Source: Linnemannia schmuckeri
Lineage: Eukaryota > Mortierellomycota > Mortierellomycetes > Mortierellales > Mortierellaceae
Length of the DNA: 64,000 nt
Assembly (NCBI GenBank): GCA_029449235.1
Contig: JANATG010000014.1
Location: 1,054,001 to 1,118,000, forward strand
Direction: 5' to 3'
How positions within the stretch are numbered: position 1 is the first letter of the stretch; each line of letters opens with the position of its first letter. The position numbers and the translations under genes are program-made. Positions 41,695-53,001 of the stretch are shown in pieces. Below the pieces are notes generated by a model, which saw only the letters and a list, made by a program, of their open reading frames with translations, ran no database searches and was not told where the DNA came from.

Positions 41695-44600
41695 TTAGCA
41701 AGAATCTCCATCCTCCTCGTCCTCAGACCCTTCACCATCCTCCTCCTCTTCCTCATCATCATCATAATCTTCCTCGTCATCATCCTGATCCGCATAGTCG
41801 TCAATATACGGATTCAAAATTCGTCGACGTCTCTCTGCACGCTCATCCTGTTCCTGCAGAATCCTATCCGCATACTCGTCGTCCTCGTCCTCGCTATCCT
41901 CTTCTTCATCTTCATCCTCCTCATCCTCCTCATCGTCCACATCCCCTTCATCCTCGCCATCCTCGTCGTCGTCCTCCAGATCAATCGATTCTTCTCGGGT
42001 AGGCCGTTTCTTTATCAGTTTCCGCCTGGCAGAGATAATGGCAGTGTCTATTTCATTATCATCTTCAGCTTCCAGATCAATCGATTTTTCCCGAATAGCT
42101 CGTTTCTTGGGGGCTTTCCGTCTGACAGGAAGAATACCCTCGTCATCATCGTCCTCCTCCGCCTCATTGTCCTGGAGTGCTGAATGTGCTGGCTTCACTG
42201 CTTCCTCCTCGTCGCTCATGTCACTATTCGTGATTTGACTATAAATCCAGCCCGAGATCAGAGAATAAGCGGTTAGTTTTCGTTTTCAAGAAAAAACGGA
42301 AGCAATGAATACCAAACTTTCAAGGTAGGGAAAATATACCTCATGGTATGGACCCTGGCGTTTTCGGACTCGAGATCACGTTCAACTGGTTTCTGCTTTT
42401 TCGGAACAGTCATTTTCTTACTCCCCGTTGCCTTCGCCTTTGCCTTCTTGCCGCCATCAGTTCCAGCAGTTGTCGCCTTGGCCACCTGTTTCTTCTTTTT
42501 GGGAGTAGCCGCACGTGCACGTTTTTTGGGATTCTTTCCAGCAGCATTTTTTGTTGGCCGAGGCCTGGTCTCGCCGTCCTCACTCATCGACTCAATTTCG
42601 TCCATTACATCCTCGTCCATTACATCCTCGTCCTGTTCGTCTTCAGAGATGACCGGCAGCTGAGAGCTGATCTCTTCGCCCGCCAAGTTCCTGTGTTTCA
42701 AATTTCCAAGCCAGAACGCTGCACTAGCATCGTTGTTCTCCAACATCAGCTTGACTTCAAAGATCAAACTCTCCATAGTCTTCCTGATTGCTGGAACCAT
42801 CGCCGTCAACGACTGCTCCCGCGATGCCTTGGCGTGGCCGCACACATTCTACACATAAAATACAAGAAGAGAACGTTTAGAAATCTGAAGAAGAAAATGC
42901 ATCCACGCCGTATCAAATTTAGGAGTGAACTCGTGAACTATTACCTGCAAGGATCGTGTGGCAGATTGAAGGTGATTCTTGAAGATCTTGGCAACTGTAT
43001 CCTGGTGTCCACGGAAGTGCACGCCCATGAATGGCAGCACTCGTTTGATAAACTGGTCCATAAATATCTTGGAGTGCTTCAGCGTCACAGCCAAAACCTC
43101 GCGTTTGTCACTCGACTTTACAAACGCCGCCAACTTTTGGAAACAGAGCGACAAATCTGAAATGTGACTGAAGACCGCATCGATACTGTCAAAGTGATCC
43201 TCTGCAAATTCGCTCACAAGCCCGACCAATTGCACATACAAGACCTACAAGATTGATCAAATGAAATTTAGGTTAATACGGCTTTGCCCAGTTCGGACGA
43301 CAAAAGACTGACAAGGCAACATGGTAGGCAGGAAAATGAACTAATCGTACCTTGGTGTATGTAGTGAACGTTTGCGTCGTCAACATGGGGTGCTGCTCCG
43401 AGTGACCCTCGTCCTGATCCAGGAACGACGGTAAAACATTCGTGATGTACTGGCTGATCATCTCCAGTCGCACATCAGATCTTCCGATCTGCTGTCCAAG
43501 GACGTAAGCCAGTCTGTCACTCTATGTTTCCAATATCAAAAGCTCGTTAGACCTACGACCTTCTTCGTGGTTGGGCGAAACTGAAGGACAGGTATTTGTA
43601 GCATTTTTTGTATACCTTGATGATGTTGGTGGAGGGCCAGCTGTATGACAACACTTCCGTCGCAAGAGTCGAAGCCCTGACCATAGTCTCCTGGTTAGGT
43701 GGAACCAAATCCAGCATTTTGTCAATCACCTCTAACAACATAGCAGATGTCTCAAAATTTGGCATCATCTCGCGCCATTTTGCCAGATTGTTGAACGCCT
43801 CAACCGCCATTGCTGACAAGTTGATCGAGCTTTGAATCACAGCCAGCTGCTCCTCTGTAGCGAGATCCATGGCAAGAGCTTTCAACATGTCCTAAATAAT
43901 GTATTTGCACAAGGTTTAGTGAGTAAACTTGGACCAACAAATGAATTATTATGTTGCCGGAATTTTGCAAGGAAGGAGAGTTCAACTTACAAGGCGAAGC
44001 GCTTTTTGATCGCTTGCTCGGAGCTCGTTCCACGATAGCAAAGCCAAAAGTGCTTTGAGTGATATGCTGAGACACTCACGTACAACGACATGATCAACGG
44101 GCTCGCTAGATTGATCCATATCCTAAGAAGCATGCAATTTAGGCAGGTCAGGATCTCCTAATAGAAAACGTGGAGTTGCAGGCCAAATTCAGTAAAGTCA
44201 AGCTTTTACCTCGTCGTCGCTGGAAAGAAGATGAAGTATCATTCTTGTTTTGGTGACGATATGAGGGACAATCTTCAAGACTTGCTTCATAAATTCAGCA
44301 GACGGCATGCGAATCAAAGCGGGGTTGTTGGTAGTAGGAGCGGTGGGTTTCTTGGCGAAGGGGTTGTGAGTGACGGGCGCCGGCAACTTGAAGGTAATTT
44401 TGGCAAGCAGATCTTTCAAAAGAAATCGAAGCTCTGGATACCGAAGCTGTACAGTGTTGCTCTTGTTGTACTCTGAGATTTCAAAAATCTCGCGAGTGAT
44501 GGGCTGGTGAACTCGGAGGACCTGGAACAGGTCGATCTACAGTACCGTGAGATAGAAGTAAGTATTAGTTAATGTCTCGTTTTGAGGGGCATTAACAGGG

Positions 44601-47600
44601 GGGATATGTCTTGTAGAGAGAACCTACCTCAAACTCTCGCATGTACGGGCCCAGTGACTCCAGAGTGACCATTTCTGTTGATATTGTCGTGAATTTCCCA
44701 GAGGAAGTACCATCCACATCCATCGCCCTCGTCGACTTTTTGCCTTGCAAGGTGGAAGAAGCGGAGGACAATGACAGAGATCTACCTATAGCTAGGCCAC
44801 TTCGAGCAAGAATGATGTCCTTTGACTTGACATGAATCGCCTCGAGCGGCCTGAAACCAGGCACGCTCTTCAAGACATGACGAAGCATTTCCTCCATCTC
44901 CGATATCTGTTGCAGTCGAAGGATGATGCGAGCTAAACAGGTAGCGAAGTTAGACCAGCGTTAGTCGCACGATTTTTTCAACATCTTGGAACCACCTGTC
45001 CCAGTGTATAGAAAATCTTCTTACCCAAGGTTTGATCTCCCGCATCATATGAAAAGGCATTCGAAATCTCGCGGAACCTGAATTTTTTTAAAAAAAAGAA
45101 ACCAACATAAATTAACCATTACTCCAAAGCAATCGACATTTTTCGAATAAATGTAAAACAAGCTAAGGTGGACAACAAACCAATTGATCGCACAAAGAAG
45201 CCCCTGCGCGGCAGCACGACATATCTCCGGGGTGTAGACTTCTGAAATGTCTTCAAGGTACTCGTGCTTGAACATCGTGATTCCACAACCGAGTAGCCCG
45301 TCAATGTCATCCAGGCCGTTGTCACTGGTGGCTTTCTCAGTTGCTTGGAGCAGTTTGAACAGCGAGCACAAATACACAGCACCGTCAGCAGTCTCGATCA
45401 AAGTTCCTTGAGATGCAATCTTGGACAGGTCTGCGCACAAACTCGGCATGATACTGATCGACAGTTCAGATTCCTATTCGAAAAAAGCACGGCATGTAAA
45501 TACTTGTTCCCGCGATGATCCCAGAGATACGTTGCTCGAGTAACTTATGGTGTCGGTGACTTACAGGTCCGTCGAGGTTCATCCACCGTTCCATAGCAAT
45601 GTTGCGTGTGGGCTTCATGGTAAAAGTCTCGTTCGCTCCACAGACAAATGTCTCTGCAAATTGGTTCGAAAATTCCTCCTTGACCCAGATGACCAACTTG
45701 GGGTCCAGTCTTCCTGAAACAACCATGCTTGCAAGCTCGTCAAACGTCATAGCCAGGCAGACCTACATCGGGTAACAGTGTACTGAAGTTTTAGTACTTC
45801 AGAATTGCAAAAAGATGCTACACTCATATAATAAAAAGTAAGCTTGAAAAGTGGTACTCTTACCGCCGACCGCTGACAGTACTCTTTGATCATATGAAGG
45901 TACTGCACAGAGATTTTGAGGAGCGGGTCTAACTCTGCCTGTCGATGACTGGGAACTGCTTGACTCGACGATCCCTTCTCATCTCCGCCATTTTCTGTAA
46001 CACCGAATGCTTGGACCAACGCAATGGCACCCATGACTCCGATCTTTTTGGACTGTACTGTTGGGTTGGAGAGTTGCTTCCTGATAAGGATATTCAGATC
46101 TGCGATCAATGTCCCCGAGTCGCACGATATTTCGTCCTAACGAGTAAAAAAGTACATGTTAAGGCGTGCAAATCTCGCATAGTCAAGCTAAGGATTATAA
46201 AAATGGATAATCAATTGACACAGCTTGATTCGCCATACCTCTCGAGCAAGCGCTCCAAGAATGACAAAGAACAGCCGGATCTGCTCAAGGGACAAATTGT
46301 CCATGTAGTCCAAAACTCCCTTTATGAACAAGCTGTACTCATTCAAAATCGACCGCGAGACCTGCACAATGTCCTGCAACACCGCCAACGACGCATCGAT
46401 TTCGATGTTTGACCCACTACCGATATGAACGAGTAATGACCCAACGATCTCCTGGCGGTAATACGCATCCGACACCTGGAACGTGCTTGTGTAAAGTGCC
46501 GATGCCGTCCTTGCAACGATTGGATGGTTTTGACTGGATCGTAGCAGGTTTTCAGAGATCGATAGAACTGCCGACATGTATCTACATGAGGCAAATTGGT
46601 TGAGATACGTAAGCCAATGCTCGTAACACGTAGCATAGACTAGATGAAATGCATGTTTCTTGGTCGTGGCATAGACTTACTCTCGCAAAGACACTCCGTG
46701 GACCAAAATGGTATCCTCCAAAAGCTTTCTTGTCAATAAGCCCTCGATGATTTTTTTGCGAATCATGACTTCAACCTTTTTCTTCAAACTGACGATAGAG
46801 TACAGAATGAACATGACCATGACATCAATCACTTTGTATTGGCCCTGGAAGCAAAAGGAAGCGAAAATGTTAGAAATGGGACCCGATCATGGGATCGTCA
46901 CATCGTGCGCGGAAGGCACATTCATCCACGTTGGCAACTTACGGGCTTGGAAATGGCGGCCAGCGCCTTGAACCATGCGTCCATGACAAATTTTTGGAAT
47001 CTGATACCAGTCTTGAGAGCATCTAGTGCAAGTTTCGTCGAATGACATGGCAGGTATGAATATTTGTCCTTACAAATTGGTCCGCAGCGCGCCATAGCAT
47101 CCTTGCCACCATAGCCTGCAAGACATACCTAGAATCAAGACTTCCGGTGTTTGGTTGATAGCGACCTTCTTCGACTTCGTTCTGGAGTTCTTCTGAAGTT
47201 TGTTGATAGACCGAAAGTCCAGTTTTTGGCGAATCGTCTCAATGACCTCGCCGACATTTTCCGGTTCCACAGTCTGCAGCAAGAACTTAATCACAATCGG
47301 CAGGTCATCCAGCTCCGCCGAGATCAATTTGTCCATGACATGATTCCTCGCATTGACCTAACAGATAACAGTGTGTAAGTGGACAGTGCTGTTTTGGGCA
47401 GATTGACACTTCAATAACTATGCCCTACTTATTTGCAACTGCTTCCTGACTCAGAATGACTAAGCTCATACATACCAGCATATCCGACTGCAGGTTCAAA
47501 TTAGACAACGCATCCAGAATCGGTACCATTAGCTCGGAAGAACTCTCCATCAACTCGAAAAGTCCAAGAACGACAGTCTATGTCGCAGAGAATAAAGTAG

Positions 47601-48539
47601 TATGAGAAAGTCATCCTGAGGTGGTGATAATAGTCATGTAGATAGTCTCGTTCAAAGTCTTGTACCTTGTGCTCTGAGTCCGGCACAATCTCCGGCAAAC
47701 TGGTAATAATATCCCGTTGAATTGCGACAGAAGACACTCCGATGACCTAGTTACAAAACAAGAACATTCTTGGTTACATCGTGAAAGTCAATAAACTTCA
47801 CTCAAGAACACAACGCACAAATAACATCTATTATATATGTACCTCGAGTAATTTGGCAGAGAGTTGTGCTGGTTCAATGATATTGTTCAACCATCTCATC
47901 TGTTGGAGAATAAGCTTTGGCGTAGGCGACTCTTTCTCCCTAATGCCAAATGAAAAAGAGAGTTGTTGGTTTTCAGAAAACTGATGGTGGCAGCCTTTGC
48001 CTTGCTCAGTACGCCTTCTGCAATAACAATGAATGTTGTTATTACTCACTCATCGCTGAGGAAAGCAAATATCCGCTCCAACAGTGCCTCCATAAGCCCT
48101 GGTTGAATGATGTCGATACTCAAGAGGATGCGGACCAAACTCTCGCCATTCGAAAACCTATAGAATGAGCAAGGGGTTTTTACACATGAGTTCACTTCTG
48201 CTTGTTGGCGAACATTGCTTGATAACTCCTCAGTTGTCCATCGACTCAACAGCCAAGAAAAAGGCAACACACTTACGTCTGCTGGCCATTATCGCTTGTC
48301 TTGATGATGGGGATAAGACATATCCGCAAGTTATCGGCATCCTCCAAATGTTCCTGAAGACCTTCCAGGAAGGACTCGACACAGCTTGCTCCTGATGCGC
48401 CACCACGCTGAATAAGTCGAGAGGCCTCTCGTTGGAATCTTGAGGGTTCTACATTGAGGACGTTAGGCGCGCCATTCTGTCCGAGTTCGAGACCTGCCTG
48501 TTGACAAATGGCGTTGAATGATCCCGGTCCGTTGTTCAT
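41695..48539 (-). CDS. FANCD2: Fanconi anaemia protein FANCD2
   Basis: DNA interstrand-crosslink repair protein that clamps DNA with FANCI after monoubiquitination. I read 21 exons, from ATG at 48537-48539 to 41695, all joined by GT-AG introns with continuous phase, giving 1,615 aa. Family landmarks in order: SCVESFLEGLQEHLEDADNL, PKLILQQMRWLNNII, RDIITSLPEIVPDSEH, ELDDLPIVIKFLLQTVEP, a VGSLLVHIGSG / LFIKGVLDYMDNLSLEQIR block, NILIRKQLSN, DIDGLLGCGI, AINWFREISNAF, VCGHAKASREQ and AFWLGNLKHRNLAGEEI. The Lys that is ubiquitinated in human (K561, in LVIRKQLSS) is conserved as residue 509 (codon 46077-46079). The C-terminal tail is long: a Lys-rich stretch, then an acidic Asp/Glu tail. The F-box/LRR gene at 48739 lies just upstream on the same strand. 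Confidence 0.95.
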
Positions 48540-48738
48540 TCTTTTGTCGTCCTTGAAGAGTCAACGGCGAGACACAAGAGTGGCGAGGCTGAAGACTAGA
48601 GGTGTAATTGTGTCTTGATTTTGGTGGCAATAAAGAGAAAACGAGCATATGAGAAAGTTGCGCCAACAACTAAAAAGAGACAAAGGCCAAAATTGGTGGC
48701 AAGCGCATTCTCTTTATTTATGCCCAGGACTGCTTTTT

Positions 48739-50313
48739 TCATTTCCCCGCCAGGGCAAGTGCGTACTCTGCTTGTGTGAGATATGTCTCCAGGGCAGGTA
48801 ACTGGGACACCAGGAACTCGTTCGAGAGGTCCCTCTGTTCGAAGTTTGGGTGGACACTGCCCACTAGCCTCTTGAGGCTTCCCCAGTTCCTAACCACCCA
48901 CTGAAGATCAAAAAACTCCATCACTGGCTTCAATTTCTCACAATCCAAGACCTCCAACCTGCCTAGTGTCGAGAGTAAGCCAAGCCCACTGTGTACCTTC
49001 AAGTCCAACAAGAACGGCCCTTCTTCCATGTCAGTCACCTCACCAAGCCGTAACACACGGAGATTAGTGAGAACTGCCAGCTGAGAATAGATCCCACGGT
49101 GCCTTGGAACCATAGGTGCTAGTAAACGCCGTGTTCCTGCAATACAAATATCCAGCTCCTCTATCCCTGTACAGCTCCACCGCAACTGGGCCATGTCCGC
49201 TGCATTGACAGCTGGCGCCGAGAACACTCGCAATCGACTGCAAGTCCTTAAAACTTCTTGGGCGTATGTCGGACCGAACTCAGGACACTGCAATAAAATC
49301 AACTCCTGTATCTGATGATGGCGCATCTCGGTGATCGCCCTGGTCGCTTCGGAGCCAAACAAGGAGCTGCATGCACGGAGTTTGGTCAGCCCTGGTAACA
49401 ATCGAATGATGCTGGCAAGGTCGCTGTCCGTAATCTGGGATCCGGATAGGTCTAGTCCTGACAGCGCTTCTCCTCGACCCGCGTTGAGAAAGACCAAGAA
49501 CTTGAAGGTCGATAGCTTTCCCGTTCGCGATCTCCATGTAAAGTTCTCAAGCCCAGGGCAGAGCTCAAAGAGAGGGGTTTGGTCTTCCTTGGGGAGGAAG
49601 GATCGCTCGAGAACCAAAGTGCGAAGGCGAGGAAACTCTTCTTCGGACCTTGGTCGCTCGAGTAGCTTGGAATCGATGAGGGAGAGACTGGTCAACTTGT
49701 GACAGATCAGTCCAAACTTGATTCCCTCGTAGTCGGACACAATCGCCCCATTTAATTCGAGGACCCGGAGAGCGGTAAAGTCAAGGAGGCGGTGCCATAT
49801 CATGTCAATAATGATAGTGTCTCCTGGGATGAGCGGATCGGCTCTGAGGATGAGAGTATGAAGAGTCGCGGTGTTCTGCTGCAGCAATTGCTTGACTTCG
49901 TCTGTGAAACGCGTCACCTCCAGGTATCTCAATTGATTCAGGTGAGGGACGAGAACCTTGAGGAGAGGGAGTTCGCCAAAAAACCGAAGGCGAGCAATAT
50001 GTCGAGCATTCCTTTGGAGAGATCCGAGGGTCGGGTACCGACGAGGGTGGAATACAGTCCTACCCTGCTGTCGCTGTTGGGTAGCTTGGTGAGGCTGGTG
50101 AAGAGAGGCCGGGTCGGGAAGATCCCTTTGGAGTGTGAAGCTGTGCCAGAGACAAGGTTCGAGTGCAGCAAACCAGGAACGAGAAACACGCAGACAGGCG
50201 AGGAGAGTGCGTTTGTCGAGGAACCAGCTGAAATGGAGAGCGACGTCGCGGTAATCCAAAGGTTCGTCCGAGGGAATAAAGACATGCTGTTGCGGATGCT
50301 GGCGGTTATGCAT
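48739..50313 (-). CDS. F-box/LRR protein, intact
   Basis: 524 aa from MHNRQHPQQHVFIPSDEPLD at 50313; an upstream in-frame start at 50376 would add 21 hydrophobic residues and is less likely. The F-box-like region reads YRDVALHFSWFLDKRTLLAC then VSRSWFAALEPCLWHSFTL. At least ten LRR-like units follow (LRYLEVTRF, LHTLILRAD, LRVLELNGA, LTSLSLIDSK, LRTLVLERS and so on), more regular than in the other members. Near the end is the family motif RGIYSQLAVLTNLRVLRLG. Probable SCF substrate receptor. Unlike its relatives it lacks the final HRIG..EL.WM block and has CEKLKPVMEFFDLQWVVRNW instead. Confidence 0.85.
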   Translation of the reverse strand: MHNRQHPQQHVFIPSDEPLDYRDVALHFSWFLDKRTLLACLRVSRSWFAALEPCLWHSFTLQRDLPDPASLHQPHQATQQRQQGRTVFHPRRYPTLGSLQRNARHIARLRFFGELPLLKVLVPHLNQLRYLEVTRFTDEVKQLLQQNTATLHTLILRADPLIPGDTIIIDMIWHRLLDFTALRVLELNGAIVSDYEGIKFGLICHKLTSLSLIDSKLLERPRSEEEFPRLRTLVLERSFLPKEDQTPLFELCPGLENFTWRSRTGKLSTFKFLVFLNAGRGEALSGLDLSGSQITDSDLASIIRLLPGLTKLRACSSLFGSEATRAITEMRHHQIQELILLQCPEFGPTYAQEVLRTCSRLRVFSAPAVNAADMAQLRWSCTGIEELDICIAGTRRLLAPMVPRHRGIYSQLAVLTNLRVLRLGEVTDMEEGPFLLDLKVHSGLGLLSTLGRLEVLDCEKLKPVMEFFDLQWVVRNWGSLKRLVGSVHPNFEQRDLSNEFLVSQLPALETYLTQAEYALALAGK

Positions 50314-50559
50314 GGGGGAAGGAATGGCGAGGTGGTATAAAAAGGAATACGGAGAGAAGAGAGAAAGAGGCAACAACCTTGTTTTGATTTTGCGTTTTAT
50401 TTATTTGTAAGCGCTGCGCTGCGTATGCTTTTGACTTTTGGAACACCAAGAAAGACGGAAAAAGAACCGATGTCGTTCGTGCTTGGGCCCCTTGATTGGA
50501 CTCGTCTCAGACCAACGGATATCGCTGTTCATATATCTCCTGCTCTTTTAAATGCATCA

Positions 50560-52005
50560 ACCTTAGAAATGCTCAAGACTAAGAGGCTCTACCTTCAGTG
50601 GAAGGGTCACGAAATCTGCATTCCACGCTGCCTTCCAGAGGACAAGGCACTCCAACCGTGGCAATTGATGCGGAATTTTCTCCAAGAAATCCCTTTGGCG
50701 CTCTTCATCACTCTCCTTCATTTGGTTCTAGTATGTGAGTAGGAAAGACTCTTCGATGACAAACCTTATCTTCAAAGTCCCAAGGTCAGTGCAAACCCAT
50801 GTCGTCCTGTAGATCCGAGGTAGCGTCACCTTGAACTCGGTTACGAAAAGCTTGAGTTTAGTACACTGCTCTAACAATGACATAATATTGTCTCGCGGAG
50901 GACTCGTCTGGCCAACGTTTTTGATGATAATAGTTTCCAGTGAGCGATATTACATCGTCTACATAACAGAATGCACAACTGAGTCAGCCACAGCCCGAAA
51001 CTCTCGACAAGACGCGCTCAGATAGTGGCGAGCAGGGATAGCGTCCATGGCGAGGTACAGTATACTCTCTGATCCTGTGTCCAGCTCTGCAAGAACACCC
51101 TCCAGCTTTGTGCAGTGCATTGGAACGAGAGCATGTAGCCCCCATGCCTGAGTGTTTTTAAATATAGGGGTATTCGAAGGTGTCCCAGCTCGGGGCATCG
51201 CTCCAAAACTCGATGCTGAATAAGCGATCGTGGTATTTTTTTAGATCCAGGTCCCGAAACATTTTGGTTCCTGAATTGCTGTCTGTTCAATGTGGCTGCA
51301 GAACGATATTGCGTCGTTGACAAAAAGCTTGGAATGTAAGCCAAGTGGGAGCCAATGTAGGGATCGGCAGTGGTCCATCAGTTGTCCTGGAGACTTTATA
51401 GGACTGAGAATGTGGTCGTCTGAAAGATATAGGTCGTCAAGATTTGGCAGACCCGACAGTGTGTCCATCAGGTAAGTAATAAAGTTGCCCTGTCTTTCAA
51501 TGTGAACAGTCTACAATTGATGGTTTCGTTGAAGAATGTCCATGACCATGCGTATCCCACTCCCAGCTATTAAAAAAGTCGCCCGAGAGCGACGTTCACG
51601 CCTTCGAAGCGATGGTGTCCGGCTTACGAGACGCGCTACTTTTTTGATCGAGTGGTTAGGGTAAACACATCGGAAATGACGAAGGTTTACAGCTGCTGAT
51701 CCCAGTTAAGTCAGCACTGTGAGGGAGTGTGTTGTCAGAGAATCGATGTACTGGCCCTTGGAGGGAAGCACATCACAGACATCAAATAGACGGTGGATAT
51801 ACTCCTCGAATTACGCCAATTCGTTTGCTGTCCTGATAGCTGGATAGGTGGTGGGGTCGGATATCGAGACATTCCGCCAGAGGTGTTTCTGAGAGCGGTA
51901 ATACCAGTCTCCGTTGACAAGGACGCATTGAGTGATGTCATGGAACGAGATCTAATCAGCGATGGAAGAAATTTAGTTGGGGATGTCAAGGATTGTGAAT
52001 TCCAT
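50560..52005 (-). pseudogene. Decayed F-box/LRR protein gene
   Basis: From 52005 the sequence reads MEFTILDIPN, then a stop, ISSIAD, a stop, then ISFHDITQCVLVNGDWYYRS and KHLWRNVSI: a clear F-box with two nonsense codons. LRR fragments follow in changing frames: LSGLPNLDDLYLSDDHI, RVLERCPELGHLRIPLYL, MHCTKLEGVLAELDTG, LLEQCTKLKLFVTEFKVTLP and IPHQLPRLECLVLWKAAWN. The boundaries are approximate. Confidence 0.65.
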
Positions 52006-53001
52006 GTTCAGTGGTACGTTTGCGTTGGAAGTCGGCGTGGGAGAGAGAAGAGCAAGAAGCGAGCCGACGAGGCAAAGAAAATGGCCAGCTGTGTGTCGTC
52101 ACACAGGTGGCCTTTGCTTTAGTGCCGATGCCCTAGCACCATTTTTATGTATCTATGACTTCTGGATGGCAGTCGGTGGCGAAACGATAAGAGGATAGGA
52201 AGGAAAGTTGTCGCTGTTCGAAGCATCGAAATATGTGGTGTTGAAACATAACAAGGATGTATTTGCAGAAAAGAAGAGAGATAACAAAGTAACAAAGTGT
52301 CAGGCCACCGAGAAATCACCAAGAGAGAGGGAAGGGTTATTACAGCCCGCTGATACATACTGATCCTACTTGAACATATTTGTGTAATTAGCCTGAAGTA
52401 TGGTGGACATCGTCCTTTGATCAATTGGAGGAACACAGAAGTAAAGTGCGCGTGCATAGTGGACCATGATTGGTCAATGGGCGAATGGCGCGAGTGAACA
52501 CTGTCGTTGTCAACGGAGACCAACGGGTAAAAAGTGATCCACCTTTGTTCAGATCGAACTTAGAAACAAAGGTTCGCCTTGTGCTCACATATGCGAACAA
52601 GGTAGCAAAAACCCTTTTTTTTATTCAAGAGATAACGAAAAGCAGAGTCAAGAAAAAATGGTCCGATCCACTCATTTCTTCGTTCAATGCTCTCGTAAAG
52701 CAAAAGGCAAAGTATTCTTTGACAAATTGCCCAAAGTGGCCTGACAATGGAATTTCATTTCTCTGAATCATCGCCCCTGATCAAGGACGACAAAGTGACT
52801 TTGTATCTCCCCTTCATAATTGCATAAGGCTCCAGATAAGCCATTCAATTATAGATAGATTGCCCCAACCTGACCAATAAAAGGAGAAGGCAACCAAGGA
52901 GGGTCGTTCATTCCACTCCTCTCAGCTTTACTTCTCTCTCCCTTCCTGCTCGCCACTCGCTCCTCTCTCCTCCCTCCTCCATACATAACACTCTTCTCAC
53001 A
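52006..53001. other. Intergenic; thiolase promoter at its end
   Basis: No gene seen. Just upstream of the thiolase are a CCAAT/TATA-like GACCAATAAAAGG (about 52872) and a CT-rich leader (52910-52990). Confidence 0.5.

Noticed and set aside
42038..42663. Ser- and Phe-rich frames on the + strand in the FANCD2 3' region
   Set aside because: They are shadows of the acidic and Lys-rich tail of FANCD2, which joins in phase with the rest of the gene.
46991..46993. Lys in the FANCD2 segment IRFQK as the ubiquitination site
   Set aside because: It aligns with human IRYEK near residue 358. The true site, K561 in LVIRKQLSS, aligns with the Lys at 46077-46079.
49792..50340. A 182-aa frame on the + strand
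   Set aside because: Antisense to the intact F-box/LRR gene at 48739, which has clear LRR periodicity.
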